From the NCBI GenBank assembly GCA_913056495.1, contig CAJXMO010000007.1, forward strand, positions 124,001-188,000: DNA of 64,000 nucleotides, read 5' to 3'. Of this stretch, positions 27,468 to 35,572 are shown piece after piece. Numbering within the stretch: the first letter of the stretch is position 1; each line of letters begins with the position of its first letter. This stretch comes from an uncultured Alteromonadaceae bacterium (GTDB taxonomy: Bacteria; Pseudomonadota; Gammaproteobacteria; Enterobacterales; Alteromonadaceae). The position numbers and the translations under genes are program-made. Below the pieces are notes generated by a model. The model worked only from the letters and a program-made list of their open reading frames with translations. It ran no database searches and had not been told where the DNA came from.

Positions 27468-29216
27468 TTACCTGAGTACCACTTCTAATCCGGTTGGGGT
27501 GCCATTTTCAACAAATTTATGCAGAGTATTATCAGCCGGTTTTAACAAAGGTGTTCGACCCCAGATAAAACTTTGTTCCTCAACAATGGCTTTATAGGTT
27601 TTGTTCAGCGCCATGGCTCTCTCTTTTGAAGGTTTAAGCAACTGATTAATATCGGTATTCAGTGGTTTATAATCCTCATTGGCTAAACGTTCAGCCACGG
27701 CTTTAGATTCATCATTCGTTCTATACTCATCGGCGTAACCCGCATTTTGTTTTAAATAAGTCGTATATTCAGGATCGCCACTGCTCAGTCTGCGCTCATG
27801 CGTACCTGCGAACCCTTTTTGACTCCAGTGGTACCAGCCTAAATTCATCTGGTTTTTGTTGTATTTACGGGAAAATGCGAACGCGCTGTCAGTAATCGCA
27901 CTAATACCTGAGTGACACCCCATGCAAAATACAGTTTCTTCATAGGTTTGCGGACGTAAATCACCTTGTTTATCTTCAATAAACCCTTGCAGTTTCCAGC
28001 CAATTCCGGTTTGCAGACCTTGCTCGGCATCCCCTCTGAACTGACGTAAACGATCTGGAAAATCATTTTTTTCTTTAATTTCACCTAAACCGGCATTTTG
28101 CAATTGACCATAATTATTCCAAAGGAATTTTTTGCTATAGCGAATTTCTTTCATGCGATCGCCCATTCTGAGCTCTCCGCTTTGATCAAAATCTAAGTAT
28201 CTGAGCGTATGCATAAATTCGGTACCTAGCGGATATAAACGGGCAGCCATTTTAATATCATCATTATCAAACGCTTGTTTAGCTTTACCCACATAGGACA
28301 TAAAAATGTTTTGTTTCGGGGCCCACTGGTACTTTATTTTGCTGGCTAGGCCAAGCTGACCGTTTTTGTCTAAATCGACCTGATAAATGCGCTCATCGAC
28401 CTCTGCTATGGTTAAATCCTGCTCTTTTATCATAGATTCAACCACCGCCAGATTAATGGTATAAACTTCGGCATCAAACTGACCTTGCGCATTTTGCTGA
28501 TAGAGTTTGGGCAAACGAATCAATACATCACCTGTTTGGCCGTTAGTAGGTAAAAAGCTGCCAGCCAGTGGCGCATAAGCAAATGCTCGCCAGCCGGTAT
28601 ATTGGTTGTCCGGTGTCCGGTCATATCCCTGATTATCAAAATTAAAATAGCTATCTGGCACAAAACCATCCCACTTGCCATTTTTATTGGCATCCCAGGC
28701 CTGATTGGCTAAATCGTTTAAACGTTTTTGTACTAAAATTTCACCCTGCTCATTAAAATAATTAGATTGTTTAATATACTGACTGATTTCCTGATCGCTG
28801 ATTTTAGCGGTCATAGGACTGAAATCTCTGAACAGGTTTTTCCAGCGGTTGGTTTGCGTATAAGCCGCAGTAAACCCATATTCCAATTGTAAATCGACAT
28901 CATTAAAGTGATTGGGTCGGGTCGCTTTACCATGGCAGGCAAAACAGGAGTTATAGGTTTTACCCGCTTCGTCTTCGGTTTTGACATAACATTGAGCCGG
29001 AATATAAGCCGACTCATTGTATAAAACATCATCCCTTGAATAGCTTTGATTTTCCAAAAAATCAGCAGGTGCTTTTGCCAATTGGGCCAAACTGTCGGCT
29101 TTTGCATTCGTGTTTTCACTGGTGGATGAATGAAGATTTTGCTTGATATCTCCGGATTCGGAAAAACAAGCTGACAATAAAAACAAGGTTGCACAAGACA
29201 TTAATAGATGTTTCAT
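27468..29216 (-). CDS. Two-CXXCH cytochrome c-like lipoprotein
   Basis: A 582-residue exported lipoprotein. The lipobox LLSAC places the lipidated cysteine at 17. Two haem-binding motifs are seen, C91-F-A-C-H95 and C431-M-G-C-H435, so two c-type haems are expected. Between them lie EF-hand-like calcium loops (DANKNGKWDG, DLDKNGQLG, DFDQSGELRMGD). The start is taken at 29216, where the signal peptide begins. It follows the PhoX-like gene but behind a strong terminator. No close family name is recognised; a periplasmic redox or oxygen-related role is only a guess. Confidence 0.75.
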   Translation of the reverse strand: MKHLLMSCATLFLLSACFSESGDIKQNLHSSTSENTNAKADSLAQLAKAPADFLENQSYSRDDVLYNESAYIPAQCYVKTEDEAGKTYNSCFACHGKATRPNHFNDVDLQLEYGFTAAYTQTNRWKNLFRDFSPMTAKISDQEISQYIKQSNYFNEQGEILVQKRLNDLANQAWDANKNGKWDGFVPDSYFNFDNQGYDRTPDNQYTGWRAFAYAPLAGSFLPTNGQTGDVLIRLPKLYQQNAQGQFDAEVYTINLAVVESMIKEQDLTIAEVDERIYQVDLDKNGQLGLASKIKYQWAPKQNIFMSYVGKAKQAFDNDDIKMAARLYPLGTEFMHTLRYLDFDQSGELRMGDRMKEIRYSKKFLWNNYGQLQNAGLGEIKEKNDFPDRLRQFRGDAEQGLQTGIGWKLQGFIEDKQGDLRPQTYEETVFCMGCHSGISAITDSAFAFSRKYNKNQMNLGWYHWSQKGFAGTHERRLSSGDPEYTTYLKQNAGYADEYRTNDESKAVAERLANEDYKPLNTDINQLLKPSKERAMALNKTYKAIVEEQSFIWGRTPLLKPADNTLHKFVENGTPTGLEVVLR

Positions 29217-29249
29217 ACCTAACAACTCAATAAAATAGATTAACGGATT

Positions 29250-29289
29250 TATATAAAAAATTGGGAGGTGTAATTAACACCTCCCAATT
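29250..29289 (-). terminator. Strong terminator after the PhoX-like gene
   Basis: AATTGGGAGGTGT (29259-29271) and ACACCTCCCAATT (29277-29289) form a perfect 13-bp stem with a 5-base loop, followed on the minus strand by a run of six T. It separates the PhoX-like gene from the cytochrome gene. Confidence 0.9.
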
Positions 29290-29315
29290 AAGACTAACGA
29301 ACGAATGTGACAGGA

Positions 29316-31154
29316 TTATTTTTCCTGTTGAAATTTAAACGGACCAATATAACCGACTTCAGATGCTGAAGAATCCCCTGCTGGATGCTGGGTAACTGCG
29401 GTTAAATAACCAAATCCATTAATATCTTTATGCCAGAACGGAGAAGTGGTTTCTGCACCGCGTGGTGTTGTAAAAATACGGGTTAATGTGCCTTCGTCTA
29501 AATCATAATTCCAGATCATATTGTTGATATGTGAGCTGGTATCTTCACCAATAATTAGGCTGTTTGATTCAGCTAAATAAGTGACATTGTCAGGAGAAGC
29601 AATTGACGTAACATCGCAGCGGTTACCGGCATATTCACTGTCTTCTGCATAGTTAGCTGGCATACCCGCTACGAGCGTAGACAAGTCATGAGCCACATAA
29701 TCTGAACCAATTTCGTTGTCTGCACCAACCCCTAACTCATAAACCGCACCACAAGGATTGTATTCAACACGAATGTCGTTATTACTACCAATATCATAGC
29801 TGTCTCGTGCTTCACCGCCACGAGCAAAATCTTCCATACCGCGAGCGACTTCAGACATAGCTAAATACAGTTTGCCTGCTTTTGCGTTAAAACTGATACC
29901 TTCTTCTTTACGGAATTCAGTCGTTGCGCCTTTGTATGATGCAAAGCGACGTGTTTCTAAACGAGAAGCGACTTTCTCGTCTAATTCATTAACTTCACCA
30001 TCATTATTAATGTCTAATAACTGCACACATTCATGGCCAGCCGAGGTATTGATAGACGTGAAGTTTTCAGGACAAGAACCATCTTCGTTAGCAGCTGTCA
30101 TTTCAAAAATGTCAGATAAATGAGGTTTGTCAGCAACAAAAGGGCGAATTTCTTCATTGCTTGCATGACCTAAGCTTACCCAGCTTAAATCTGCCGCACC
30201 TGTGCTTTCACCTGAAGTTTGGTTCCATTTAACCGCATACAAAGTACCTGCGCTTAAGTCAGTTGCTTCATCGGCAACAAACATGTAGAAACCACCGTTG
30301 GTACCATCGTCTGATAAATAAACGGTTTTGTTGTCCGGCATAACATAAGCCAGCTCATGTGCAAAACGGCCCATGCTGTAGTGTTTAGTATAAACCGCTT
30401 CACCGTCATCTGTAATATGCACTTCAGGTGTCCAGCCATAATAATAAGGGCTCGCCATATTCATATCACCGCCCCAGTAAGGCGCAACCGCATTGTAATA
30501 ACCATCGTCAGTTAAGTTATCTTCGGTTGTAACCGTCAGGTGACCACTTGGCTCATATTCTTCTGAACCTAAATGAGACTGCCATGGTGTCGTTTGACCG
30601 GCACAATGTACCCAGCCACCAAATTCATCTTTTTGGCTAATAAATTCCAAGGTGCCTTCGACCGGGCTTAACATACCCATTTGATCCTGAGCCAATTCCT
30701 GCACATACATAGAGCCAACCTGACATTCAAATTGTGACACCATGTAAATTTTGCCATTGCGCTGTAATAAGCTGTTGTAATCAAGACCAGAACCTAAGGC
30801 TTCGTCACCACCGGTACAGGTGTATGCACTACCATCTTCAAACGTGATTACCTGATCCTGATAATCTTTGGATACACCAAACTGTTCACCGGTAATTTCA
30901 TCTTTGTAATAGGTTTTCATAATTGGCTGATAGTTAATAGACTGCACTTCACCATTCACGACAACCTCACGGCTTGAGCGTACTTGATCCTGAGCAGACT
31001 CAGTAAGCGGAACCGCTAATTCAGAAAACGATAAACTAACAGACTCTTGTACTGGTTGTTCGTCTTTCTTATCGTCATCATCGCTTGAACAGCCCACTAA
31101 AGCGACTGAAATAGTCGTAGCCAACAAGCTCATTTTTAAAAGGTTGGTTTTCAT
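29316..31154 (-). CDS. PhoX-like (DUF839) lipoprotein, candidate phosphatase
   Basis: A 612-residue exported protein with lipobox ALVGC (lipidated Cys22) followed by an acidic SSDDDDKKDE linker. The body resembles the PhoX/DUF839 beta-propeller family (VYLSDDGTNGGFYMFVADEATDLSAGTLYAVKW; LGEDTSS-type stretch IIGEDTSSHINNMIWNYDL; RGAETTSPFW), which includes calcium-dependent alkaline phosphatases. An EF-hand-like loop (DINNDGEVNELDE) is present. It follows the secreted EEP gene by 62 bases and should act on organic phosphate outside the inner membrane. Enzyme activity is inferred, since many DUF839 proteins are uncharacterised. Confidence 0.72.
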   Translation of the reverse strand: MKTNLLKMSLLATTISVALVGCSSDDDDKKDEQPVQESVSLSFSELAVPLTESAQDQVRSSREVVVNGEVQSINYQPIMKTYYKDEITGEQFGVSKDYQDQVITFEDGSAYTCTGGDEALGSGLDYNSLLQRNGKIYMVSQFECQVGSMYVQELAQDQMGMLSPVEGTLEFISQKDEFGGWVHCAGQTTPWQSHLGSEEYEPSGHLTVTTEDNLTDDGYYNAVAPYWGGDMNMASPYYYGWTPEVHITDDGEAVYTKHYSMGRFAHELAYVMPDNKTVYLSDDGTNGGFYMFVADEATDLSAGTLYAVKWNQTSGESTGAADLSWVSLGHASNEEIRPFVADKPHLSDIFEMTAANEDGSCPENFTSINTSAGHECVQLLDINNDGEVNELDEKVASRLETRRFASYKGATTEFRKEEGISFNAKAGKLYLAMSEVARGMEDFARGGEARDSYDIGSNNDIRVEYNPCGAVYELGVGADNEIGSDYVAHDLSTLVAGMPANYAEDSEYAGNRCDVTSIASPDNVTYLAESNSLIIGEDTSSHINNMIWNYDLDEGTLTRIFTTPRGAETTSPFWHKDINGFGYLTAVTQHPAGDSSASEVGYIGPFKFQQEK

Positions 31155-31178
31155 TTTTATCTCCGTTTAGATATTTTT

Positions 31179-31202
31179 GCGGCTTTAAACTGATAAAGCC
31201 GC
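31179..31202. other. Intercistronic hairpin between the EEP and PhoX-like genes
   Basis: GCGGCTTTA pairs with TAAAGCCGC around a 6-base loop in the 62-base gap. There is no T-run on either strand, so it is more likely a processing or mRNA-stability element than a terminator. Confidence 0.55.
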
Positions 31203-31216
31203 TTAAAATTAAAGTT

Positions 31217-33319
31217 TTATAGTAGGAAGTTTTTTCTTCTAATCATGGCCAGCACAAAGCCCGCAATGACAAATAAATAACCTGAAGCACCGCCGCCTGA
31301 ATCCTGATCCTCTGTTTCTGCTTTGCTTTGTGTTTCTGTGATGGCTAAATCCATCCAAACCAATCTATGGTCTGAAGATGATGCTCTGTCGGCCACCAAA
31401 TAAGCTAAATCAGTTTCCGGAGTCGGCCAGAACACATTGCCCTGCTCCACTTTTAAACCCGATTCAGAAGGCAAAACATAGTCAGCCCGCATTGCCCAGG
31501 ACGCTGTATGAAACGCAGCTAATGGATTGTTTTTTGCATTTTCGATCCCGCCATCAGAAGACGGTGCATAATCTGCGTTGATATGCTCGTTTAATAACAA
31601 CTGGTCAATAGTGCCCGGATAAGCATCACCTTCAATGGATGCATTTAAATCACCGGCAATAACAAAACGGCTACCTTCAGCTAAGCCACCGGTCTCGCCC
31701 ATATCATCATAAATATAATCAGATGCTTCACTATCGACATAATCAGCCCAAAAACGAATCTCGTCATGATTACGACGACCATTTCTGTCTTCTTCGCCGT
31801 CAAAGGTAGGGGGTGTAGGATGGCTGGCTAGAATATGTAAGGTTTCACCGTCTTTAATAACCGGGATATCCCAGTGCGTTTTTGAAGAGAGTCTGAACTC
31901 AGCCGTTTCTGCTTCGTTGTACCAGTTGCTGCCGGTTTGAGGATCAGTTGGCATCAGATTGCCCGGCATATCTTTCCATAAGAAGTTTTGGAAAGTACGT
32001 ACATTGTCTTCATCAATGGGCAAACGAGATAAAATAACCATCGCATAATGCCCCGGGAAACGACCAAAACCATAAGCATCATCCTGAGTGCCTGTCGCTT
32101 CACCATCATTATTTAAATCAAAGCTGGTCGGCTCACCTGTATTGGATGGCGCAACATAAAAATAGGGGTAGTCAATTGACAGAACATCTTCATGCTGAGC
32201 AATATTCAGATACTGCGAAATAAACATTTCAACACCTGAATTTGTATCAGCAATGTAGTCAAACTCATTTAATACAATCACATCCGGGCGGATACGCTGT
32301 ATAATCTGTGCGGTATTTTTAATTTGTTGATTATCACCTGACGCTAATTCATCCGCCAGAATTTGCGAGCCTTGTGTATCCACGTCTGTTGATGTGTAAT
32401 TTTCGGCTTCCATACTGACGTTAAAGGTTGCAACCCGGATATGTTCATCAGATTGTTTCTCTTTAACAATATATTTAGGGGGCGATTCAAAGGCTTCAAT
32501 GATAATGTCACGACTCACCACTTGTGTATTATTGTCAGCATCGGTTACCGTTAAATTGACTGCATATTCGCCGGCAGAAAAGGTGTGGCTTAATTCGGCG
32601 CCTTGAGCCGTTTCACCATCGCCAAAGTCCCAATCAAAACTATAGCCTTCACCTGCACCACCGTATGCATAAGCCAAAAACTGGATAGCTTCGCCTTCTT
32701 CTGCTTCTTCGGCTGACATAACCAGACCCGCTTGTACCTGAGATTGGTAATTTTCTGCGGTTACTTCAACAACCACATCATCTATATACCAGGCACCGTT
32801 ATTACCGGCTTCATCTGCACTTGTTTGGTACTGATATGCGAAATATAAGGTTTGGCCTAAATAAGCCGATAAATCAATATCCCCTGAGGCTTCAAAATCT
32901 GAACCACTTGAGCCCTGACCATCTTGCGGTAAGCTTGGGTTTAAATCTGTCCAGGTCGCTTCTTCTGGAGCCATACCCGGCATATAATCGGTTGAGGCTT
33001 TCAGCGCTAAATTTTGACCATCAAAGCGCACACGTGCAGTAAACTTTAAAATAGCATCTGTAATCGCGACATCAGTTAAATCAATTGCTGGCGAAATCAA
33101 CCAGTCATCACTGTTACCGTCGGCACCATAACCATTCATCACAGCTGAAGTCACACCACTATAGCTGTCATGATTCCAGTCTTTACTGCTGGCAACATTC
33201 ACCGCTGTAAACTGGCCATCCAGACCATACTCAAAATCTTCACTAAAAATTTGCACTGCGCTGACTGGCTGCATAAAGGCAGCTGAGAGTGCAACAGCGA
33301 TTACTGCTTTACCAAACAT
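31217..33319 (-). CDS. Secreted PKD/EEP endonuclease-phosphatase with GlyGly-CTERM tail
   Basis: A 700-residue exported protein. A signal peptide (1-21) precedes a choice-of-anchor-J/jelly-roll domain (about 25-185, ending GAWYIDDVVVEV), a PKD domain (about 190-275, FDWDFGDGETAQGAELSHTFSAGEYAVNLTV) and an endonuclease/exonuclease/phosphatase domain (about 290-665) with VATFNVS, VLNEFDY, VIAGDLNAS and SSDHRLV catalytic landmarks. The end (SGGGASGYLFVIAGFVLAMIRRK) is a GlyGly-CTERM sorting signal for rhombosortase and type II secretion. It probably hydrolyses extracellular DNA or organic phosphodiesters. A PHO-box-like site lies upstream, which points to phosphate scavenging. Confidence 0.88.
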   Translation of the reverse strand: MFGKAVIAVALSAAFMQPVSAVQIFSEDFEYGLDGQFTAVNVASSKDWNHDSYSGVTSAVMNGYGADGNSDDWLISPAIDLTDVAITDAILKFTARVRFDGQNLALKASTDYMPGMAPEEATWTDLNPSLPQDGQGSSGSDFEASGDIDLSAYLGQTLYFAYQYQTSADEAGNNGAWYIDDVVVEVTAENYQSQVQAGLVMSAEEAEEGEAIQFLAYAYGGAGEGYSFDWDFGDGETAQGAELSHTFSAGEYAVNLTVTDADNNTQVVSRDIIIEAFESPPKYIVKEKQSDEHIRVATFNVSMEAENYTSTDVDTQGSQILADELASGDNQQIKNTAQIIQRIRPDVIVLNEFDYIADTNSGVEMFISQYLNIAQHEDVLSIDYPYFYVAPSNTGEPTSFDLNNDGEATGTQDDAYGFGRFPGHYAMVILSRLPIDEDNVRTFQNFLWKDMPGNLMPTDPQTGSNWYNEAETAEFRLSSKTHWDIPVIKDGETLHILASHPTPPTFDGEEDRNGRRNHDEIRFWADYVDSEASDYIYDDMGETGGLAEGSRFVIAGDLNASIEGDAYPGTIDQLLLNEHINADYAPSSDGGIENAKNNPLAAFHTASWAMRADYVLPSESGLKVEQGNVFWPTPETDLAYLVADRASSSDHRLVWMDLAITETQSKAETEDQDSGGGASGYLFVIAGFVLAMIRRKNFLL

Positions 33320-33411
33320 CCTAAAACCCCGTGAATTATATCAAATAGTATTAATTACCAATATGCTAAGCAGGTCAGGTTAAAGTTAGATGACTGTTCA
33401 GTTGCATGTTG

Positions 33412-33429
33412 CGGACAGTTTAATGACAA
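33412..33429 (-). promoter_or_regulatory. PHO-box-like site upstream of the EEP-PhoX unit
   Basis: On the minus strand TTGTCATTAAACTGTCCG shows two CTGTCA-like half-sites 11 bases apart and agrees with the PhoB consensus at about 13 of 18 positions. It lies about 93 bases upstream of the EEP start. PhoB control of the secreted phosphatases is a reasonable inference. Confidence 0.5.
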
Positions 33430-33543
33430 GTGTTGATTATTTGCCCAGAGTCATTTTTACCAAAAAGTGACATCAGGGGTGTGCGTGGTACAATTTGTCA
33501 GCGAATGCGCAATTCAATCCAGTCATACAAAAGAGTAAATACA

Positions 33544-34248
33544 GTGAGCAAGTTAGAAAAAGACGTTTTATTATTTGATTTAGACGGCACCCTTATTGAT
33601 AGTGCGCCCGATCTGGCACTGGCCGTTAATGATACTTTGGTTAAACTGGGCAGAGATCCGTTTCCGGAAACTGTGATCCGTGGCTGGGTTGGAAATGGAG
33701 CTAAAATACTGATTGAAAGAGCGCTCAGCGGCAGTCAGCAGATAGCCGATGATTTAGATCCTAAGCTTGCAGAACAGGCGCTGGAAATTTTTCTCGACAG
33801 TTATCAAAACAATATCTGTATTCATACCTGCTTATACGACGGCGTTTTGGAAAGCTTAAAAACACTCAAAGCACTTGGTTATAAACTGGCGGTGGTCACC
33901 AATAAACCAGAACGCTTTATTGAACCTATTTTAAAAGGGCTTGGCTTAATCGACTTATTTGAGGTCTTAGTTGGCGGCGATACCATCGCAAATAAAAAAC
34001 CAGACCCGCATCCGCTTCATTTTGCCTGTGAACAAATGGGCGTTGCGATTGACCGATGCTTAATGATAGGAGATTCACGCAATGACATTCTAGCCGCAAA
34101 AGCAGCTGGCACCCCGAGTGTTGGTCTGACTTATGGTTATAACTATGGTGAAGATATTGCAATCCATAAGCCTGAGTGGGTATTTGATAATTTTGCTGAT
34201 TTATTAGGCATTTTATCGAAACAGGAACCACAAGCTCATAAAGATTAA
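33544..34248 (+). CDS. gph: Phosphoglycolate phosphatase (HAD family)
   Basis: A 234-residue HAD phosphatase. Motif I is FDLDGTLIDSAPDLALAVN (nucleophile first Asp), motif II VVTNKPERF, motif III lysine in GGDTIANKKPDPHPL and motif IV MIGDSRNDILAAKAAG. These and the length fit Gph, which hydrolyses 2-phosphoglycolate arising from DNA repair. The GTG at 33544 starts the conserved protein. The frame is open further upstream, but that part is not family-like. It is not next to rpe or trpS as in many enterics. Confidence 0.9.
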   Translation: MSKLEKDVLLFDLDGTLIDSAPDLALAVNDTLVKLGRDPFPETVIRGWVGNGAKILIERALSGSQQIADDLDPKLAEQALEIFLDSYQNNICIHTCLYDGVLESLKTLKALGYKLAVVTNKPERFIEPILKGLGLIDLFEVLVGGDTIANKKPDPHPLHFACEQMGVAIDRCLMIGDSRNDILAAKAAGTPSVGLTYGYNYGEDIAIHKPEWVFDNFADLLGILSKQEPQAHKD

Positions 34249-34278
34249 TACTCATAAAACGATACTAAATAATAGCGC

Positions 34279-34304
34279 TTGAGCGGGAATGCCGGCCCGC
34301 TCAA
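34279..34304 (+). terminator. Stem-loop after gph
   Basis: TTGAGCGGG pairs with CCCGCTCAA around an 8-base loop 30 bases past the gph stop. No T-run follows, so it may be a weak or Rho-assisted terminator. Confidence 0.4.
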
Positions 34305-34390
34305 TGCCCTAAGCTGCAGTTGGTGACACAGCCCGCATTAGTTTTTGTTAGGCTTATACGACTGCGCCATTATCTGGGTAATGAATCTAT

Positions 34391-34717
34391 CTAGCCAATT
34401 CGACCGTGCCATTTATCTAATGCAACTTTAACACAAGCCCAATGATTAAAATTAGATATATGTCGTTCATTATTATGAAATTCAAAAGTTTTAGTTTTAA
34501 GATTGAATGTAGAAATTAGTTGCCTTATAAATTTGAGCTTATCTTTATTCAACTTTTGGGATTCTGCATCAGTTAAAATAATATTTTCAGAGTAACTGCC
34601 AAACCCCACCTCTTGATGTAAAGACAAGAAGTTACGCCCCATATCGTCCAGATAATGAACATACTCATAAGGATGCAAGCTTATCACTTCGATATTTTTT
34701 GGTTCAATTATATTCAT
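34391..34717 (-). CDS. Unrecognised small protein
   Basis: A 108-residue soluble protein (from ATG 34717; an ATG 15 bases earlier is possible) of low GC. It starts MNIIEPKNIEVISLHPYEYVHYLD and has an aromatic and basic C terminus (FEFHNNERHISNFNHWACVKVALDKWHGRIG). No signal peptide, helix pair or known motif is seen. It lies with another orphan gene between gph and a chemoreceptor gene, in what looks like an accessory insertion. Whether it is a real gene is moderately likely, given its length and codon-like composition. The RBS is weak. Confidence 0.5.
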   Translation of the reverse strand: MNIIEPKNIEVISLHPYEYVHYLDDMGRNFLSLHQEVGFGSYSENIILTDAESQKLNKDKLKFIRQLISTFNLKTKTFEFHNNERHISNFNHWACVKVALDKWHGRIG

Positions 34718-34967
34718 TTGTTTTCTAAGCATATAACGGGACTGTAGAAAAACCCCGCCCTTAAAAAATTATCGTTCGCTACGTTAAAAAGATTTACCGA
34801 CTCAATGGTGAAATCTATCAAGATGTTGCGCAGAAACGCGTTTTTAGTCTATTTATTGAATAAAAATTTAACAGTTAAATTCCCAGAGTTTTTTCTACAA
34901 GCTAAACTCCTTTGGATGCCGACGTGCGCTTTATGCGCTGTCGCTCTGCCAAAACTTGATAACTATA
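34718..34967. other. Intergenic region between the two orphan genes
   Basis: AT-rich, about 250 bases. It has a few short open frames, none with a credible start. Short GC-rich palindromic fragments (for example GCGC-ATAAA-GCGC near 34930) are the only features. Confidence 0.4.
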
Positions 34968-35384
34968 TTACCACCAAAACCATAATCGACTTCCTTTGGT
35001 GCCAATACTAAAATCCCCCTTACTTTCAGGAATACCTAAAATAGCTTGTAATAACATGGGCATATTTTCATCATCGAATCGAAAATGCGTTTTTCCACCT
35101 TCGGATTTAATGCTCCAGACGTCGTCCTTAGAAACCACCATCTTTGTATCGCTAATTGCTTTAGCTGAACTGTTTGGTACACCCAGTTGTTGGTGAGTTG
35201 GTTGAGTTAAATTAACTGTGCGATGAAAACGGCTATCCAAATGAGTTAAAGCGCTAATAAGCTCTGCTAAAGAAGATGCTCCGGCTTTATCGCAATGCAA
35301 ATGCCAGCCTGAATAGTTCTTTGGATTACCTTCGTATCTCCAAAGGTACACTTTTCCTTTTTGGTTCCACTGATTTAGATGCAT
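34968..35384 (-). CDS. Unrecognised protein
   Basis: A 138-residue soluble protein with no recognised family. It starts MHLNQWNQKGKVYLWRYEGNPKNYSGWHLHCDKAG and ends GTKGSRLWFWW. It has many tryptophans and a WHLHCD stretch. There is no signal peptide or membrane segment. It is next to another orphan gene; the pair could be horizontally acquired or an antagonism/defence pair, but there is no direct evidence. Confidence that it is coding rests on length and on the absence of a rival frame. Confidence 0.55.
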   Translation of the reverse strand: MHLNQWNQKGKVYLWRYEGNPKNYSGWHLHCDKAGASSLAELISALTHLDSRFHRTVNLTQPTHQQLGVPNSSAKAISDTKMVVSKDDVWSIKSEGGKTHFRFDDENMPMLLQAILGIPESKGDFSIGTKGSRLWFWW

Positions 35385-35516
35385 GGTTACAGTTCACACT
35401 TTAGTCTTCATTCACAATGAGTATTGTTTCCATAAAGTTTTGAATGTTTGAGTACACCTTGTAAAAACTGAACTTATCAGCATGAGTTAAAAACGCCACT
35501 CTATAAAATTAAACCA

Positions 35517-35551
35517 AGAAAAAAGGCTGCTCTATCATCTCAGCAGCCTTT
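35517..35551 (-). terminator. Terminator of the chemoreceptor gene
   Basis: AAAGGCTGCT (35522-35531) pairs with AGCAGCCTTT (35542-35551), and on the minus strand a TTTTTTCTT run follows. Good intrinsic terminator after the MCP stop. Confidence 0.88.
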
Positions 35552-35572
35552 AAATATCAACTTTTTAATGAT

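Noticed and set aside
29872..30123. Plus-strand open frame opposite the PhoX-like gene, and similar long antisense frames in katG and the CaCA gene.
   Set aside because: These lie inside well-supported genes on the other strand and have no RBS or domain; they are shadows caused by codon bias.
34718..34740. GTTATATGC next to an orphan ORF resembling the edge of an integron cassette (attC).
   Set aside because: No matching attC arms (RYYYAAC...GTTRRRY with imperfect fold) were found on the other side, and no integrase or cassette row is present. The resemblance is short and could be chance.
34805..35011. A 68-codon plus-strand open frame between the two orphan genes.
   Set aside because: It overlaps the 3' end of a better-supported minus-strand gene, has no RBS and no family-like pattern.
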